From contig CAVXTD010000011.1 in assembly GCA_963764565.1 (NCBI GenBank), forward strand, positions 124,001 through 188,000: a DNA stretch of 64,000 nucleotides, in the 5' to 3' direction. This document shows positions 1 through 9,075 of this stretch, in pieces (the first letter of the stretch is position 1; each line of letters begins with the position of its first letter). The DNA comes from DATBLE01 sp963764565. Its GTDB lineage: Bacteria; Actinomycetota; Thermoleophilia; Gaiellales; Gaiellaceae. A model generated the notes under the pieces. That model was not told where the DNA came from. It made no database searches and was given only the letters and a program-made list of their open reading frames with translations. A program made the translations under genes and the position numbers.

Positions 1-500
1 GGGTTGCGGAGCGCGACCTCGATCGAGCCGTTGATGTAGACGACGTTGCCGTGGCCCATGTGCCCGAGGATGATCTTCGCAGCCGGGAAGCTGACGGCCA
101 GCTCCTCGATGCTCCAGGGCAGCGTGAAGATCGGGTGCCCGCAGTGGATCAGCACGGGGTACCCGCGGGCGAGGAGCAGCTCGATCAGCGGATGCACGGA
201 CGGGTCGTTCGGATGGAAGCCGTCGATCAGCGGGTGCATCTTCATCCCGAGGAACTTCGGATGGGCGAGGAACTCCTCCGCCTCCTCGACGTAGCCGGGC
301 ATCCGCGGGTTCGACCAGACGAGGCCGTACAGGCCGGGGATCGACTCGACGACCTCGCGCACGTACGCGTTGTCGGGGTGGAAGACGACGCCGCTCGAGA
401 TGTCGTGCTCTCGCATCAGCGCGTCGAGCCCGTCCCGGTCGATCGAGACGCCGAACATCGACTCGAACGAGCCGACGTGCATGTGCGAGTCGAAGATCAC
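1..500 (-). CDS. Amidohydrolase_2-family metal-dependent hydrolase or decarboxylase, 3' end off the window
   Basis: This is the N-terminal 166 residues of a TIM-barrel amidohydrolase of the ACMSD/gamma-resorcylate decarboxylase type. The HxH metal motif is at once visible (DSHMHVG, residues 4-10). Further metal-site histidines lie in LIHCGHP and LGHMGHG. The GTG start overlaps the stop of the upstream hydrolase (GTGA), so it is the distal gene of the minus-strand B6-associated unit. Family members hydrolyse C-N or C-O bonds or decarboxylate aromatic and ring-opened acids. In this context it could act on a carboxylated ring-cleavage product, but the substrate is inference. The gene runs off the left edge, so its C-terminal metal ligand cannot be checked. 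Confidence 0.75.
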   Translation of the reverse strand, partial: MIFDSHMHVGSFESMFGVSIDRDGLDALMREHDISSGVVFHPDNAYVREVVESIPGLYGLVWSNPRMPGYVEEAEEFLAHPKFLGMKMHPLIDGFHPNDPSVHPLIELLLARGYPVLIHCGHPIFTLPWSIEELAVSFPAAKIILGHMGHGNVVYINGSIEVALRN

Positions 501-2221
501 ACCGAGCTCCTCTCGACGGGGAGCCGCAGCCGCGACGGGCGCTGCGCGTCGTGGAACACGGCCTGGGTCGCGACGACCGCTGCGCTCGCCGGCTCGGCGC
601 CGATCGGGCCACCCGTGTTCAGGTTCCGGTCCCACTGCGGGAAGTCGGAGCTCGAGACGTCGAGCCGGATGCGGTGGCCGGCCTCGATCCGGGCGCCGAC
701 GGGGCCGAGCGAGATCGTGAAGCGGTAGACCTCGCCGGGCTCGAGGAGGGCCGGCTCGGCCAGGGAGTCGCGGAAGCGCGCACGGATGATCCCCTCCTTC
801 AGATTCGTCGAGGTTCCGTCGCGATCGACGACGCACAGGCGCGCCGTGTAGTCGGTGTCGAGCGCCGTGGACGACGCGTAGAGGTCGACCCCTGCGTCGC
901 CGAGCAGGACGACGTCGCGCTCGAGCGGCTCGCTCGTGTAGACGAGCACGCCCTTCGATGCCTCGTACGGCTCCTGGTCGGCCGGACCCATCGGCGCGAT
1001 CGCCTCGGCGCAGCACGAGTGCCCGCCGAAGCTCATGCTCGGCATCAGCGGATCGTAGAGATAGACGTCTGCGGGCTCGCCGGCAGGCTGCTCGAGCGAC
1101 AGCGTTCCGTCGCCGTACGCCGAGTTCGCGCGGCCGCCGGAATGGAGGTAGTACGCGGTCTCGACGACCTGTGACGGCGGCCAGCCGTCGACGTCCCGCC
1201 AGCCTTCGTGCAGGACGTACACGCGGCCGGGGGAGTCGAACACACCCTGTCCCTCGCCCTTCAGGACCTCGTCGAAGAAGCGGAGGTGCCAGTCGTCGAC
1301 CGCGTTCGCCCCCACGTCCTCACGCGCGCCGGCGGTGATCGCGCGCCACGGCGAGTGCTGCCAGGGCCCCATCAGGAGCTTCTGCGGAGCCGGCCCCAGG
1401 CCGCGAAAGTTGGCGACCGTGCCCGCGTGGAAGATGTCGTACCAGCCGCCGGTGTGCAGTGCCGGGACGGTGATCCGCGAGAAGTCCTCGTCGACGGCGG
1501 TCGGCCGCCAGTAGTCGTCGAAGCTCGAATGCTCGAGCCAGTCACGGAAGTACGGGGCGTGGCGATCGAGCAGCGGCAGGTAGTCGCGCAGGGGCAGCGT
1601 CCAGTAGAGCGCCGGCGCCGCGCCGAGCGCGGCGAGCAGGGCCGGGTGCGCCTCCTCGTCGTCCCGGCGCCGCGCGGTGTCGACGGCGAGGAAGCTCGCC
1701 CAGCCGGCCATCGAGGCCAGGGAGAAGGCCCCTCCCGAGTACGCCCAGCCGTCGTAGAACTGCGACGAGGTGAAGCCGGGCGCGATCGCGGCGAGGCTCG
1801 GCGGTCGCGCGGTCGCGGCCAGCAGCTGCGTCGCGCCGGGGTAGGAGAACCCGTACATGCCGACCTTCCCGTTCGACCCGCGCAGGCCGGCCGCCCACTC
1901 GACCGAGTCGTAGCCGTCCTGCGTCTCGTGGACGAAAGGCGTGAACTCGCCGTCCGACGAGTGACGGCCGCGGACGTCCTGGACTGCGACGACGTAGCCG
2001 CGGCTCGCGTACCACGCCGGGTGCGCGTAGCCCCAGTTGGCGCCGCCCGTCGCCTTCCCGTACGGCATCCGCATCAGGAGGACGGGCAGCGACGTCTCGG
2101 CGGCCGGCCGGTAGACGTCGGCGCGCAGGACGACGCCGTCCGCCAGCGTGCACTCGGCGTCCCGTTCGATCGTGACGTCCGCGTAGCCGGCGGCCGGTAC
2201 CTCCGTCGCGATCGACGTCAC
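497..2221 (-). CDS. CocE/NonD-family serine hydrolase (X-Pro dipeptidyl-peptidase S15 fold)
   Basis: This is a 574-residue alpha/beta hydrolase with the S15/CocE layout: an N-terminal catalytic domain and a C-terminal galactose-binding-like jelly-roll domain (roughly residues 340-570, ending LRLPVERSSV). The nucleophile is the Ser in YGFSYPGAT near residue 125, and the catalytic His probably lies in HTGGWYDIF. The GTG start overlaps the aminotransferase stop (GTGA), which fixes the start and indicates translational coupling. No signal peptide is seen, so it is probably cytosolic. Family members cleave esters and amides such as cocaine, glutaryl-7-ACA and X-Pro peptides. In this operon it is a candidate for hydrolysing an N-acyl ring-cleavage product, the job done by an alpha/beta hydrolase in the Mesorhizobium B6 pathway. 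That role is inferred from context only. Confidence 0.8.
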   Translation of the reverse strand: MTSIATEVPAAGYADVTIERDAECTLADGVVLRADVYRPAAETSLPVLLMRMPYGKATGGANWGYAHPAWYASRGYVVAVQDVRGRHSSDGEFTPFVHETQDGYDSVEWAAGLRGSNGKVGMYGFSYPGATQLLAATARPPSLAAIAPGFTSSQFYDGWAYSGGAFSLASMAGWASFLAVDTARRRDDEEAHPALLAALGAAPALYWTLPLRDYLPLLDRHAPYFRDWLEHSSFDDYWRPTAVDEDFSRITVPALHTGGWYDIFHAGTVANFRGLGPAPQKLLMGPWQHSPWRAITAGAREDVGANAVDDWHLRFFDEVLKGEGQGVFDSPGRVYVLHEGWRDVDGWPPSQVVETAYYLHSGGRANSAYGDGTLSLEQPAGEPADVYLYDPLMPSMSFGGHSCCAEAIAPMGPADQEPYEASKGVLVYTSEPLERDVVLLGDAGVDLYASSTALDTDYTARLCVVDRDGTSTNLKEGIIRARFRDSLAEPALLEPGEVYRFTISLGPVGARIEAGHRIRLDVSSSDFPQWDRNLNTGGPIGAEPASAAVVATQAVFHDAQRPSRLRLPVERSSV

Positions 2222-3387
2222 GCGACGACCGGCTTGGCCTGCGACAGCTCGGCGAGCGCGGCCTCGACGCCGGCGCCGATCTCCACCTCCGCGCCCAGAT
2301 CGACGAGCGTCTGCCCCAGCGCCGCCAGGCCGACGACCGGGTGGAGCCCCCGGGCGGAGGTGCCCATGTGGCCGATCCGGACGAGGTTCCCGGCGCCCTG
2401 GCCGCCCGAGATCATCACGCCGTAGCGCTCGCGGCAGTGCGCCCGCACCTGGACGTCGGTGAGCCCGTCGGGCACGGTGATCGCGGTCACGCACGCGGAG
2501 ACGATCTCCTCGCTGCGGGGCCAGAGCTCGAGCCCCATCGCCCGCACGCCGGCGCGGCACGCCGCGGACGACAGCTCGTGCCGGGCGATCGACGCGTCGA
2601 GACCCTCCTCGAGCAGCTCGTCGACGCAGGCCTCGACGCCGTAGAGGTCGGAGACCGAGGGCGTGAACGGGAACTTCTCGCCGTCGATCCACTGCTCCTT
2701 CCAGTCGAGCATCGAGAGGAAGGAGGCGCGCGGCGCGGTCGGGTTGGCGCGGATCCGCTCCCAGGCCGCGTCGCTGACCGTCATCAGCGACATCCCCGGA
2801 GGCCCGCCCAGGCACTTCTGCGCGCCGGCGACGCAGACGTCGAGCTTCCACTCGTCGGTCTTCAACGGGATCCCGCCGAGCGACGAGACGCAGTCGATCA
2901 GCGTCAGGGCGCCGTGCGCGTGGGCGATCGGGCCGATCGCGGAGACATCGGAAAGCGTCCCGGACGGCGTCTCCGAGTGGACGACCGCGACGAGCTCGAT
3001 CCCGGGATGCTCGTCGAGGTAGCGCTCGACGTCGGCCGGGTCGACCGCGTCGTTGTACGGCACTTCGAGCTCGTGCAGCTCGGCGCCGAAGTCCTTCAGC
3101 CAGTAGCCCATCCCCTTGCCGAAGATGCCCTGGACGAGGTTCAGCACCTTCGTCCCCGGCTGCACGAGGCCGCGCGCGGCCGCCTCGAGGCCGAGCACGG
3201 CCTCGCCCTGCATCAGCAGGACGTCGTTCTTGGTCAGGAAGACCTGCGCCAGCTTCCGCTCGGTCGCCCTGAACCGCTCGAGGAAGACGGGGTCGTAGTG
3301 GTAGACGATCGGGGAGCCGAGCGCCGCGAGGACGCGGGGCGTCGCCGACACGGGGCCGGCGGAGAGGGTGAAGTCCGGGTCACGCAT
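2218..3387 (-). CDS. Class V aminotransferase, probable pyridoxamine-pyruvate aminotransferase
   Basis: This is a fold-type I class V aminotransferase of 389 residues with the Schiff-base Lys in AGAQKCLGGPPG (about residue 191). The sequence resembles Mesorhizobium loti pyridoxamine-pyruvate aminotransferase as I recall it, more than generic alanine-glyoxylate enzymes. Shared stretches include LSAGPVSATPRVL, EAVLGLEAA, GKGMGYW, LEVPYNDAVDP and FPFTPSVS. That enzyme converts pyridoxamine plus pyruvate to pyridoxal plus alanine, with its substrate taking the place of bound PLP. The start is supported by AAAGGAGAT upstream of the ATG. Downstream genes overlap it, and the other B6-pathway candidates on the opposite arm support the call. 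The alternative is a serine- or ureidoglycine-glyoxylate aminotransferase. Confidence 0.75.
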   Translation of the reverse strand: MRDPDFTLSAGPVSATPRVLAALGSPIVYHYDPVFLERFRATERKLAQVFLTKNDVLLMQGEAVLGLEAAARGLVQPGTKVLNLVQGIFGKGMGYWLKDFGAELHELEVPYNDAVDPADVERYLDEHPGIELVAVVHSETPSGTLSDVSAIGPIAHAHGALTLIDCVSSLGGIPLKTDEWKLDVCVAGAQKCLGGPPGMSLMTVSDAAWERIRANPTAPRASFLSMLDWKEQWIDGEKFPFTPSVSDLYGVEACVDELLEEGLDASIARHELSSAACRAGVRAMGLELWPRSEEIVSACVTAITVPDGLTDVQVRAHCRERYGVMISGGQGAGNLVRIGHMGTSARGLHPVVGLAALGQTLVDLGAEVEIGAGVEAALAELSQAKPVVA

Positions 3388-3399
3388 TGAGATCTCCTT

Positions 3400-4342
3400 T
3401 CAGCGCGCCCCGCGCACGTACGGAAGCGCGAGGGCAGGTGGCAGGTACGAGCGGCGCGCGAACAGCATCAGGGCGATGATGATCGACGCGAACGGCAGCA
3501 TGTGGACGATGTCGGTCGAGAGCGTGATCCCGGCCAGCTGGAGCGAGTCGGAGAGCGACAGGGCGATCCCGAACAGGAACGAGCCGGCGAGAACCCAGAG
3601 CGGCCGGCCGCGACCCAGCATCGCGATCACGATCGCCATGAAGCCCTGGCCCTGGGTGATGAAGGGCGTGAAGATGCCGGCGGCGACGATCGAGAGGTAC
3701 GCGCCGCCGAGCCCGGCGAGCGCGCCGGTCGAGAGCGTCGCCCAGGTGCGGGTGGCGACGACGCTGACGCCGGCGGCGTCGAGCGCCTCCGGCTTCTCGC
3801 CCGCCGCGCGCAGGTTCAGGCCGACGTTCGTCCGTGCGGAAGATCCAGGCCAGCAGGCCGACGAAGCCGAAGGCGATGTACACGATCGCCGGCTGGTCGA
3901 AGACGGTGCCGAACACCGGGATCCGGTGCAGCAGCGGGATCGCCACGGTCGGCGTCGCGCCGAGTCGCGGGTACGTGGATCCGAACTCCGCCTGCTGGAG
4001 CACGCTCGTGATCCCCTCGCCGGCGAGGGTGATCGCGATCCCGACGACGATCTGGTCGAGTCCGAGCTTGACGCAGAGCACGACCATCGCCAGCGACCCG
4101 ATCATGCCGCCGGCGATCCCGGTCAGGAAGCCGACCCAGATCGAGCCGCTGTAGTAGGCACCGATGAAGCCGACGTACGCGCCGAGCAGCATCATCCCCT
4201 CGAGTCCGATGTTGAGCACGCCCGCCCGCTCGGAGATCGTCTCGCCGAGCGCGGTGAACATCAACGGCACGCCCGCGAGCAGCCCACCGGCGATCACGCT
4301 CGTCCAGAACACCTCGGTCCAGATCTGGCTGGCGAGGATCAC
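3400..4342 (-). CDS. BMP-type ABC importer permease 2 (frameshifted)
   Basis: This is an inner-membrane permease of the nucleoside/simple-lipoprotein-associated (NupQ/YufQ, BPD_transp_2) family. The N-terminal part has the hallmark ERAGVLNIGLEGMMLLGA and several hydrophobic helices. The reading frame breaks near 3835, after WIFRT. It resumes with VGLNLRAAGEKPEALDA, GLGGAYLSIV and QGQGFMAIVIAM, and ends at 3400. Restoring one CG dinucleotide gives a continuous protein of about 314 residues, so the break is probably a sequence error. The GTG start overlaps the stop of permease 1 (GTGA). It should form the heteromeric channel with permease 1 and the twin-domain ATPase. The substrate is not determined by sequence; context suggests a B6 vitamer. 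Confidence 0.85.
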
Positions 4343-5502
4343 TTCGACCGCCTTCGCCAGAGCGGTGCCCGGAGCGCCTGCCTGAGGCCGGCGGGCAGGT
4401 AGCTCTCGCCGAGGTCGCGACGGCGGCCGATGTACTCGATCACGGTCATGAACAGGAGGATCAGCCCGACGAGGACGAGCAGGAAGTCGGTCGAGAGGTT
4501 CGCGTTCGTCGCCGCGAGGTCACCGCCGACCGAGAGGACGGAGAAGAACGCGATCAGCGGCACGACGGCGAGCGCGTTCAGCCTGGCGAGGAAGACGAAG
4601 GGGATGACCGTGTCGCCGTAGGCCGGGTTCCAGCCGCCGCGGACGTAGCCCCAGAGCCCGAGGATGTCGGAGGCGGCCGCGAGGCCGATCAGGAAGCCGG
4701 AGACGAGGAACCCCGTGACGATCAGCCGCGGCAGGTTGACCCCGAAGTGCCGGGCCGCACGCGGGTTCGCTCCCATCACCTGGAGCCGCAGGCCCCACGA
4801 CGTTCGCGTCAGCACGTAGTGCGCGACGAGGACCGCCCCGAAGGCGACGAGCAGCCCGATGTGGATGCGGGTCCCCGGGATGCTGGGCAGCATCTTCTCG
4901 AAGTCGATCACCCGGGTCTGGGGGATCGAGACCGCCGGGTCCTGGAACGGGCCCTTGATCAGGATGTTCGCGAGGTCGACGCCGATGAAGGACATCATCA
5001 GCGTGGTGATGATCTCGTTCGTCCCGTAGCGCGCCTTCAGCACCGCCGGCACGACCGTCCAGGCCGCGCCCGCCGCCCCGGCCATCAGGAAGAGCAGCAG
5101 CATCGCCACCGGCAGCGGGACGTCCTTCGTCAGCGACGGGCCGTACCCGGAGACGAGCGCCGCACCGAGCAGGAACTGGCCGTTGTAGCCCAGGTTCCAG
5201 ATGTTCGCGCGGAAGATCACGGTCAGGCCGGCGCCGATCAGGAGCAGCGGCGCCATCCGGATGGCGCTGTCCTGCCACGCGTCCCAGTGGCCGCCGCTGA
5301 CGCCCCCCTGCCAGACGTCCTGGTAGAAGGTGACCGGGTTCCGGCCGAGCGCGAGGATCAGGATGCCGCCGGCGACGAGCGCGAGTACGACCGGTACGAC
5401 CGAGCGGATCAGCACGTCCGTCAGCCGCTCCGTGGTCCGGTGGTGCCAGGGCTTGTGCTCGGCGGGCGGCACGCGGACCTCGACGGTGGCGTCGATCGTC
5501 AC
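4339..5502 (-). CDS. BMP-type ABC importer permease 1
   Basis: This is a 387-residue integral membrane permease of the NupP/YufP family, intact. Diagnostic stretches are the RANIWNLGYNGQFLLGA motif, ARYGTNEIITTLMM, and the cytosolic coupling-loop segment LRLQVMGANPRAARHFG. About eight to ten hydrophobic segments are present, with an extended cytosolic N-terminus before the first helix (near residue 28). The GTG start overlaps the TGA of the ATPase gene, so ATPase, permease 1 and permease 2 are translationally coupled. It partners the permease at 3400-4342 and receives substrate from the binding protein at 7177-8219. Confidence 0.9.
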   Translation of the reverse strand: MTIDATVEVRVPPAEHKPWHHRTTERLTDVLIRSVVPVVLALVAGGILILALGRNPVTFYQDVWQGGVSGGHWDAWQDSAIRMAPLLLIGAGLTVIFRANIWNLGYNGQFLLGAALVSGYGPSLTKDVPLPVAMLLLFLMAGAAGAAWTVVPAVLKARYGTNEIITTLMMSFIGVDLANILIKGPFQDPAVSIPQTRVIDFEKMLPSIPGTRIHIGLLVAFGAVLVAHYVLTRTSWGLRLQVMGANPRAARHFGVNLPRLIVTGFLVSGFLIGLAAASDILGLWGYVRGGWNPAYGDTVIPFVFLARLNALAVVPLIAFFSVLSVGGDLAATNANLSTDFLLVLVGLILLFMTVIEYIGRRRDLGESYLPAGLRQALRAPLWRRRSK

Positions 5503-7092
5503 GCCGCCTCCGCCCCGGCCTCGTCCACCATCAGCCGGCCGATCTCCTCGGCCGCGCCCGGCCTGTTCGGCACGACGCCGACGAGCCGCCCGCGCGAGAG
5601 GACGGCGATCCGGTCGCAGATCTCGACCAGCTCGTCGAGGTCGGTCGAGATCACGAGCGCGGCCCCGCCGCCGTGGGCGAGCCGGCGGATCAGATCGCGC
5701 ACGGTCGCGGTCGTCTTCACGTCGAGCCCGTAGGTCGGCTTGCTGAACACGACCACCTTCGGATCGAAGCTGAGCTCGCGGGCGAGCAGGACCTTCTGGA
5801 TGTTCCCGCCGGAGAGCGCGGCCGCCCGGGTCTGGACGGTCGGTGTGCGGACGTCGAACTCGCGCACGAGCTCGCCGGCGCGGTTGTCGACGACCGCCCG
5901 CTGGATGCGGCCGAACCGCCAGTACGGTTGCTCGCCGACCCGCTTCAGGAACAGGTTCAGCCCGACGGGGAGCGACCCGACGATGCCCTCGCCGAGCCGG
6001 TCGTCGGTGACGTAGCGGAGCCCGAGCTTCTGCCGTCGCGCGACCGAGAGGCGCGTCACCGGCGCTCCGTACAGCAGCAGCTGGCCGGCGGCGGCCGCCC
6101 TCTGGCCGGCGATCACCTCCGCGAGCGCGCGCTGGCCGTTCCCGTCGACACCGGCGACGCCGAGGATCTCGCCCTCCCTCAGGTCGAGCGAGATGTCCTC
6201 GATGCCCCGCTCGGTGCCCTCGCCGGGACAGCTGACGTTTCGCAGCTCGAGGACGACGTCGGCCTCCTCGAGGCACCTCGGCGTCGACCCGGCCTTCGAC
6301 CACCTCGTCTCGGAGCTCGGCCACGTCGGCGACGGCGGGCGCCTCCTCGCCGAACATCAGCCTGATGATCTCGGCGCGGAGCTCCTCGTGCCCCTTCGAT
6401 CTCATTGCGTCGCGGTCGATCGTGCCGGCGAGGCGGCCCTGCCGGAGGATCGAGATCTCGTCGCCGAGCGAGAGCGCCTCGTGGAGCTTGTGCGTGATGA
6501 AGATGACGGCCTGGCCCTGCTCCTTCAGCCGGGCGAGCACCTTCGACAGCTCGGCGACGCCCTGCGGCGTCAGCATCGACGTCGGCTCGTCGAGGATCAG
6601 CACGCGAGAGCCTCGCCAGAGCGCCTTGATGATCTCCACCTGCTGCTGGTGCCCGAGGGCGAGATCCGCGGCCCTGGTCGCCGGATTCACTTCGACGCCG
6701 AGCAGGGAGGCGAGCTCGGCGAGACGCCGCCGGCCGGCCGCCTCGTCGAGGCGCAATCTCCGGTTGTCGCCGAGCATCAGGTTCTCGAGCACGGTCAGCG
6801 CCGGGATCAGCGCCGAGTGCTGGTGGACGGTGCCGATGCCGAGGTCGAGCGCCGTCCGCGGCGAGGAGATCACCGTCTCGACGCCGTCGATCCGGATCGT
6901 GCCGGAGTCCGGGCGGTTCAATCCCGAGAGGATCCCGATCAGCGTCGACTTGCCTGCGCCGTTCTCCCCGAGCAGGCAGTGAACCTCGCCTCGGCGAAGC
7001 GTCAGGTCGACGCGGTCGTTGGCCAGCACGCCCGGGAACGCCTTCGTGATCCCGACGAGCTCGACGATCGGCGTGTCGTTCGGCGCATTCAC
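5499..7092 (-). CDS. BMP-type ABC importer ATPase, two fused ABC domains (frameshifted)
   Basis: This is a twin ABC-domain ATPase like NupO/RbsA energising the importer. Domain 1 has Walker A GENGAGKST, a signature-like region LALGHQQQVEI and Walker B VLILDEPTS. Domain 2 has a degenerate nucleotide site, GVDGNGQRALAE, followed by LSGGNIQKVLLAREL and VVVFSKPTYGLD. The frame is interrupted near 6273, between VEGRVDAEVP and EADVVLELRNV. Restoring a CG in a TCGCGA context rejoins the two halves. The chosen GTG start (residue context VNAPNDTPIVEL) follows a weak AGG. A longer N-terminus is possible. In domain 2 the Walker B region reads SKPTYGLD instead of the usual catalytic Glu, as is common in this family, which suggests only one hydrolytically competent site. 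Confidence 0.87.
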
Positions 7093-7176
7093 CCTGGTCG
7101 GCTCAGTGTGCTCAAGGAACGCGCCGCCCGCGGTGTGCAACGACCACCGCGGGCGGACACGTCGTTCTCCTGGTTC

Positions 7177-8219
7177 CTACTTGATCAGCTTCTGGACTTC
7201 GCCGGCCTTGCTGGCGGCCGGGATCTTGATCGAGCCCTTCATGATCTTGGCCTTCGCGGCCGTGATCTCGGCCCAGACCTTCTTCGAGATGTACTTCGAC
7301 TTCAGCAGCGAGATGCCGCCGTTCTTCAGGCTCAGGTCGTAGCCGTGCGTGCCGTACGTGCCGGCCTCGATGTCCTTGACCGCCTGCTTGAACGTGTCGG
7401 CGAAGTTCCACAGCACCGACGAGAGGAAGACGTGCTTCTTGTCGATCGGGGTCATGTCGCCGATGTCGCCGATGAACCAGACCTTGTGGCCCGGCTTCGC
7501 CGTCTCGATCGCCTGGAGGTAGCCGAACGACGCGTTGTCGCCCATCGCGAAGATGACGTCGGCGCCCTGGGCGATGACGCTGTTGGCGACGCGCTTGCCG
7601 CCGGCCGCATCGTCGTAGCCCGTCGGGCTGACGGTCGCGAAGTAGATCTTCGACGACTTGTCGACGCTGCGGAACCCGGCCGCGAAGCCGCCGCTCATCT
7701 TGTACCAGTTGGAATCCGAGGCCGAGATGATGATCCCGACCTTGTGGGTCTTCGTCGTCCGCGCCGCGAGGATCCCGGCGAGGTACGCGCCCTGCTGGCT
7801 CGACGTGGTGATGTAGGAGACGAGCCCCTTGGTCAGGTTCGTCGCCACGTCGTAGGTCATCACCGGCACCTTGTACTGCTTGGCGATGCGGGTGGCGACG
7901 GTGTCGTAGCCGCTGGCGTGGGCGACGATGAAGCTCGCCCCGCCCTGCGCGAGCTGCCGCAGGACGACGTCGGTCTTGTCGTAGCCGATGTTGGTGACGG
8001 CCTGGAACGCTCGCGCCGACGGAGTGCGGCGGCGGCCTTGGCGCCCTTGTAGCCCTGCTGGTTCCACCCGTAATCGCTCTGCTTCGCGGGCGAGGCGAAG
8101 GCGACCTTCGTCACCTTCCCGGCGTGCAGTGCTCCGGTCGCATATGCGGTTCCGGCTCCGACGAGTGCGACGACCGCTACCGCGGCGACGACTCGCGCTC
8201 CAGGTAGACGCTTCTGCAT
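7177..8219 (-). CDS. BMP-family substrate-binding protein of an ABC importer (frameshifted)
   Basis: This is an extracytosolic binding protein of the basic membrane protein (BMP/PnrA-like) family. The first 26-30 residues form a signal peptide (MQKRLPGARVVAAVAVVALV, then AYATG). No clear lipobox cysteine is visible. Family features include VAFASPAKQSDYGWNQQGY, TNIGYDKTDVV, FIVAHASGYD and VWFIGDIGDM. The frame is disturbed between about 7995 and 8035, just after GYKGAKAAA, and at least one small indel is required there. The ATG start has AGGAGA eight bases upstream. BMP proteins bind purine nucleosides, riboflavin and related heterocycles. Its position as first gene of the minus-strand unit, divergent from the catabolic regulator, suggests a B6 vitamer ligand (inference). 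Confidence 0.87.
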
Positions 8220-8307
8220 CGCGAGACTCTCCTTCCTTCGGGGAACCATGCCGATTCCGCCGCGTTGAACGATGCTTGCTCCTTGCCGGACCCAGTGGTA
8301 GGGTCGT

Positions 8308-8326
8308 CTTGCAAACTGTTAACAAG
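8308..8326. promoter_or_regulatory. Candidate GntR operator: 19-bp imperfect palindrome
   Basis: The intergenic region between the divergent importer and regulator genes contains CTTGCAAACTGTTAACAAG. It is a palindrome of the form CTTG-N2-AAC-N-GTT-N2-CAAG centred at 8317. It lies about 44 bases upstream of the regulator ATG and about 90 bases upstream of the importer ATG. FadR/FCD-type GntR proteins bind short palindromes of this sort and often autoregulate. It is therefore the best candidate for joint control of both arms of the locus. Confidence 0.5.
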
Positions 8327-8369
8327 GTCGGTGCGTCGTCTACCCTAACCCCTCCGGAGAGTGAATGCA

Positions 8370-9075
8370 ATGGCTTCCGAGGCCGCTCTCATCCGCTCGG
8401 CCCCGGTCGAAAACCTGACTCTCTGGCAGCGCGTCTACGACCACCTGCGCGCCGAGATCCTGGCCGGGCGCCTCGAGCCCGGCGCCGAGCTGGCCGAGGT
8501 CGCCCTGTCGGAGCAGCTCGGGGTCAGCCGCGGGCCGATCCGGGAGGCGATCGGGCGGCTCGCCTCGGAGGGGCTCGTCACCGTCCGGCCGCGCCGCGGA
8601 GCGGTCGTCCGCTCGCTCTCGAAGGAGGAGTTCCTCGAGCTGTACCAGGTGCGGGAGGCGCTCGAGCTGATGGCGGTCAAGCTGGCCGTGCCGCGCCTCG
8701 GCCCCGAGGACGTCGCCGCGCTGGAGGGGCTGATCGCGACGATGGCGGCGCACGCGGAGCGCGGTCGAGGTGACCGAGTTCTTCGAGGCGAACGCCGCGT
8801 TCCACGGCCTGCTGTTCGAGGTCTCGGGCAACGGCAAGCTCCAGGAGCTCTACCGGCAGCTGCTCGGCCAGCTCGGCCGCTACCGGATCAGGTCGCTGAC
8901 GCTGCGCGGCAACCTCCAGCGCTCGGTCGCGGAGCACGCCGCGATCGTCCGCGCGGCCAAGCGCGGCGACGCCGACCGCGCGGCGCACCTGATGTCCGAG
9001 CACATCCGCGTCCCGCAGCGCAGCCTGAAGAAGCTGACCGACGACGAGCTCGCCGCCGCCGAGGCGCACCCGTGA
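8370..9075 (+). CDS. GntR-family transcriptional regulator, FCD (FadR-type) ligand domain (frameshifted)
   Basis: The N-terminal winged helix-turn-helix (about residues 15-85) is typical GntR: LWQRVYDHLRAEILAGRL, then ELAEVALSEQLGVSRGPIREA and GLVTVRPRRGAVV. The C-terminal part is an all-helical FCD domain with YQVREALELMAV, FHGLLFEVSGN, and the late His in EHAAIVRAAKRGDADRAAH that belongs to the metal/ligand site. A frame break near 8766 separates the two. Restoring CG in GCGCG rejoins them into about 235 residues. The ATG at 8370 is preceded by GGAGAG at good spacing. It heads the plus-strand catabolic unit and is divergent from the importer, so it probably senses a pathway intermediate and controls both arms. 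Confidence 0.87.

Noticed and set aside
2218..3387. Aminotransferase as a purine-pathway ureidoglycine-glyoxylate aminotransferase
   Set aside because: The fold fits, but sequence stretches and the lactonase/SDR/dehydrogenase neighbours fit pyridoxamine-pyruvate aminotransferase better.
3502..4011. Many long plus-strand frames opposite the importer genes
   Set aside because: High-GC antisense frames rich in Arg, Ala and Asp with no recognisable domains.
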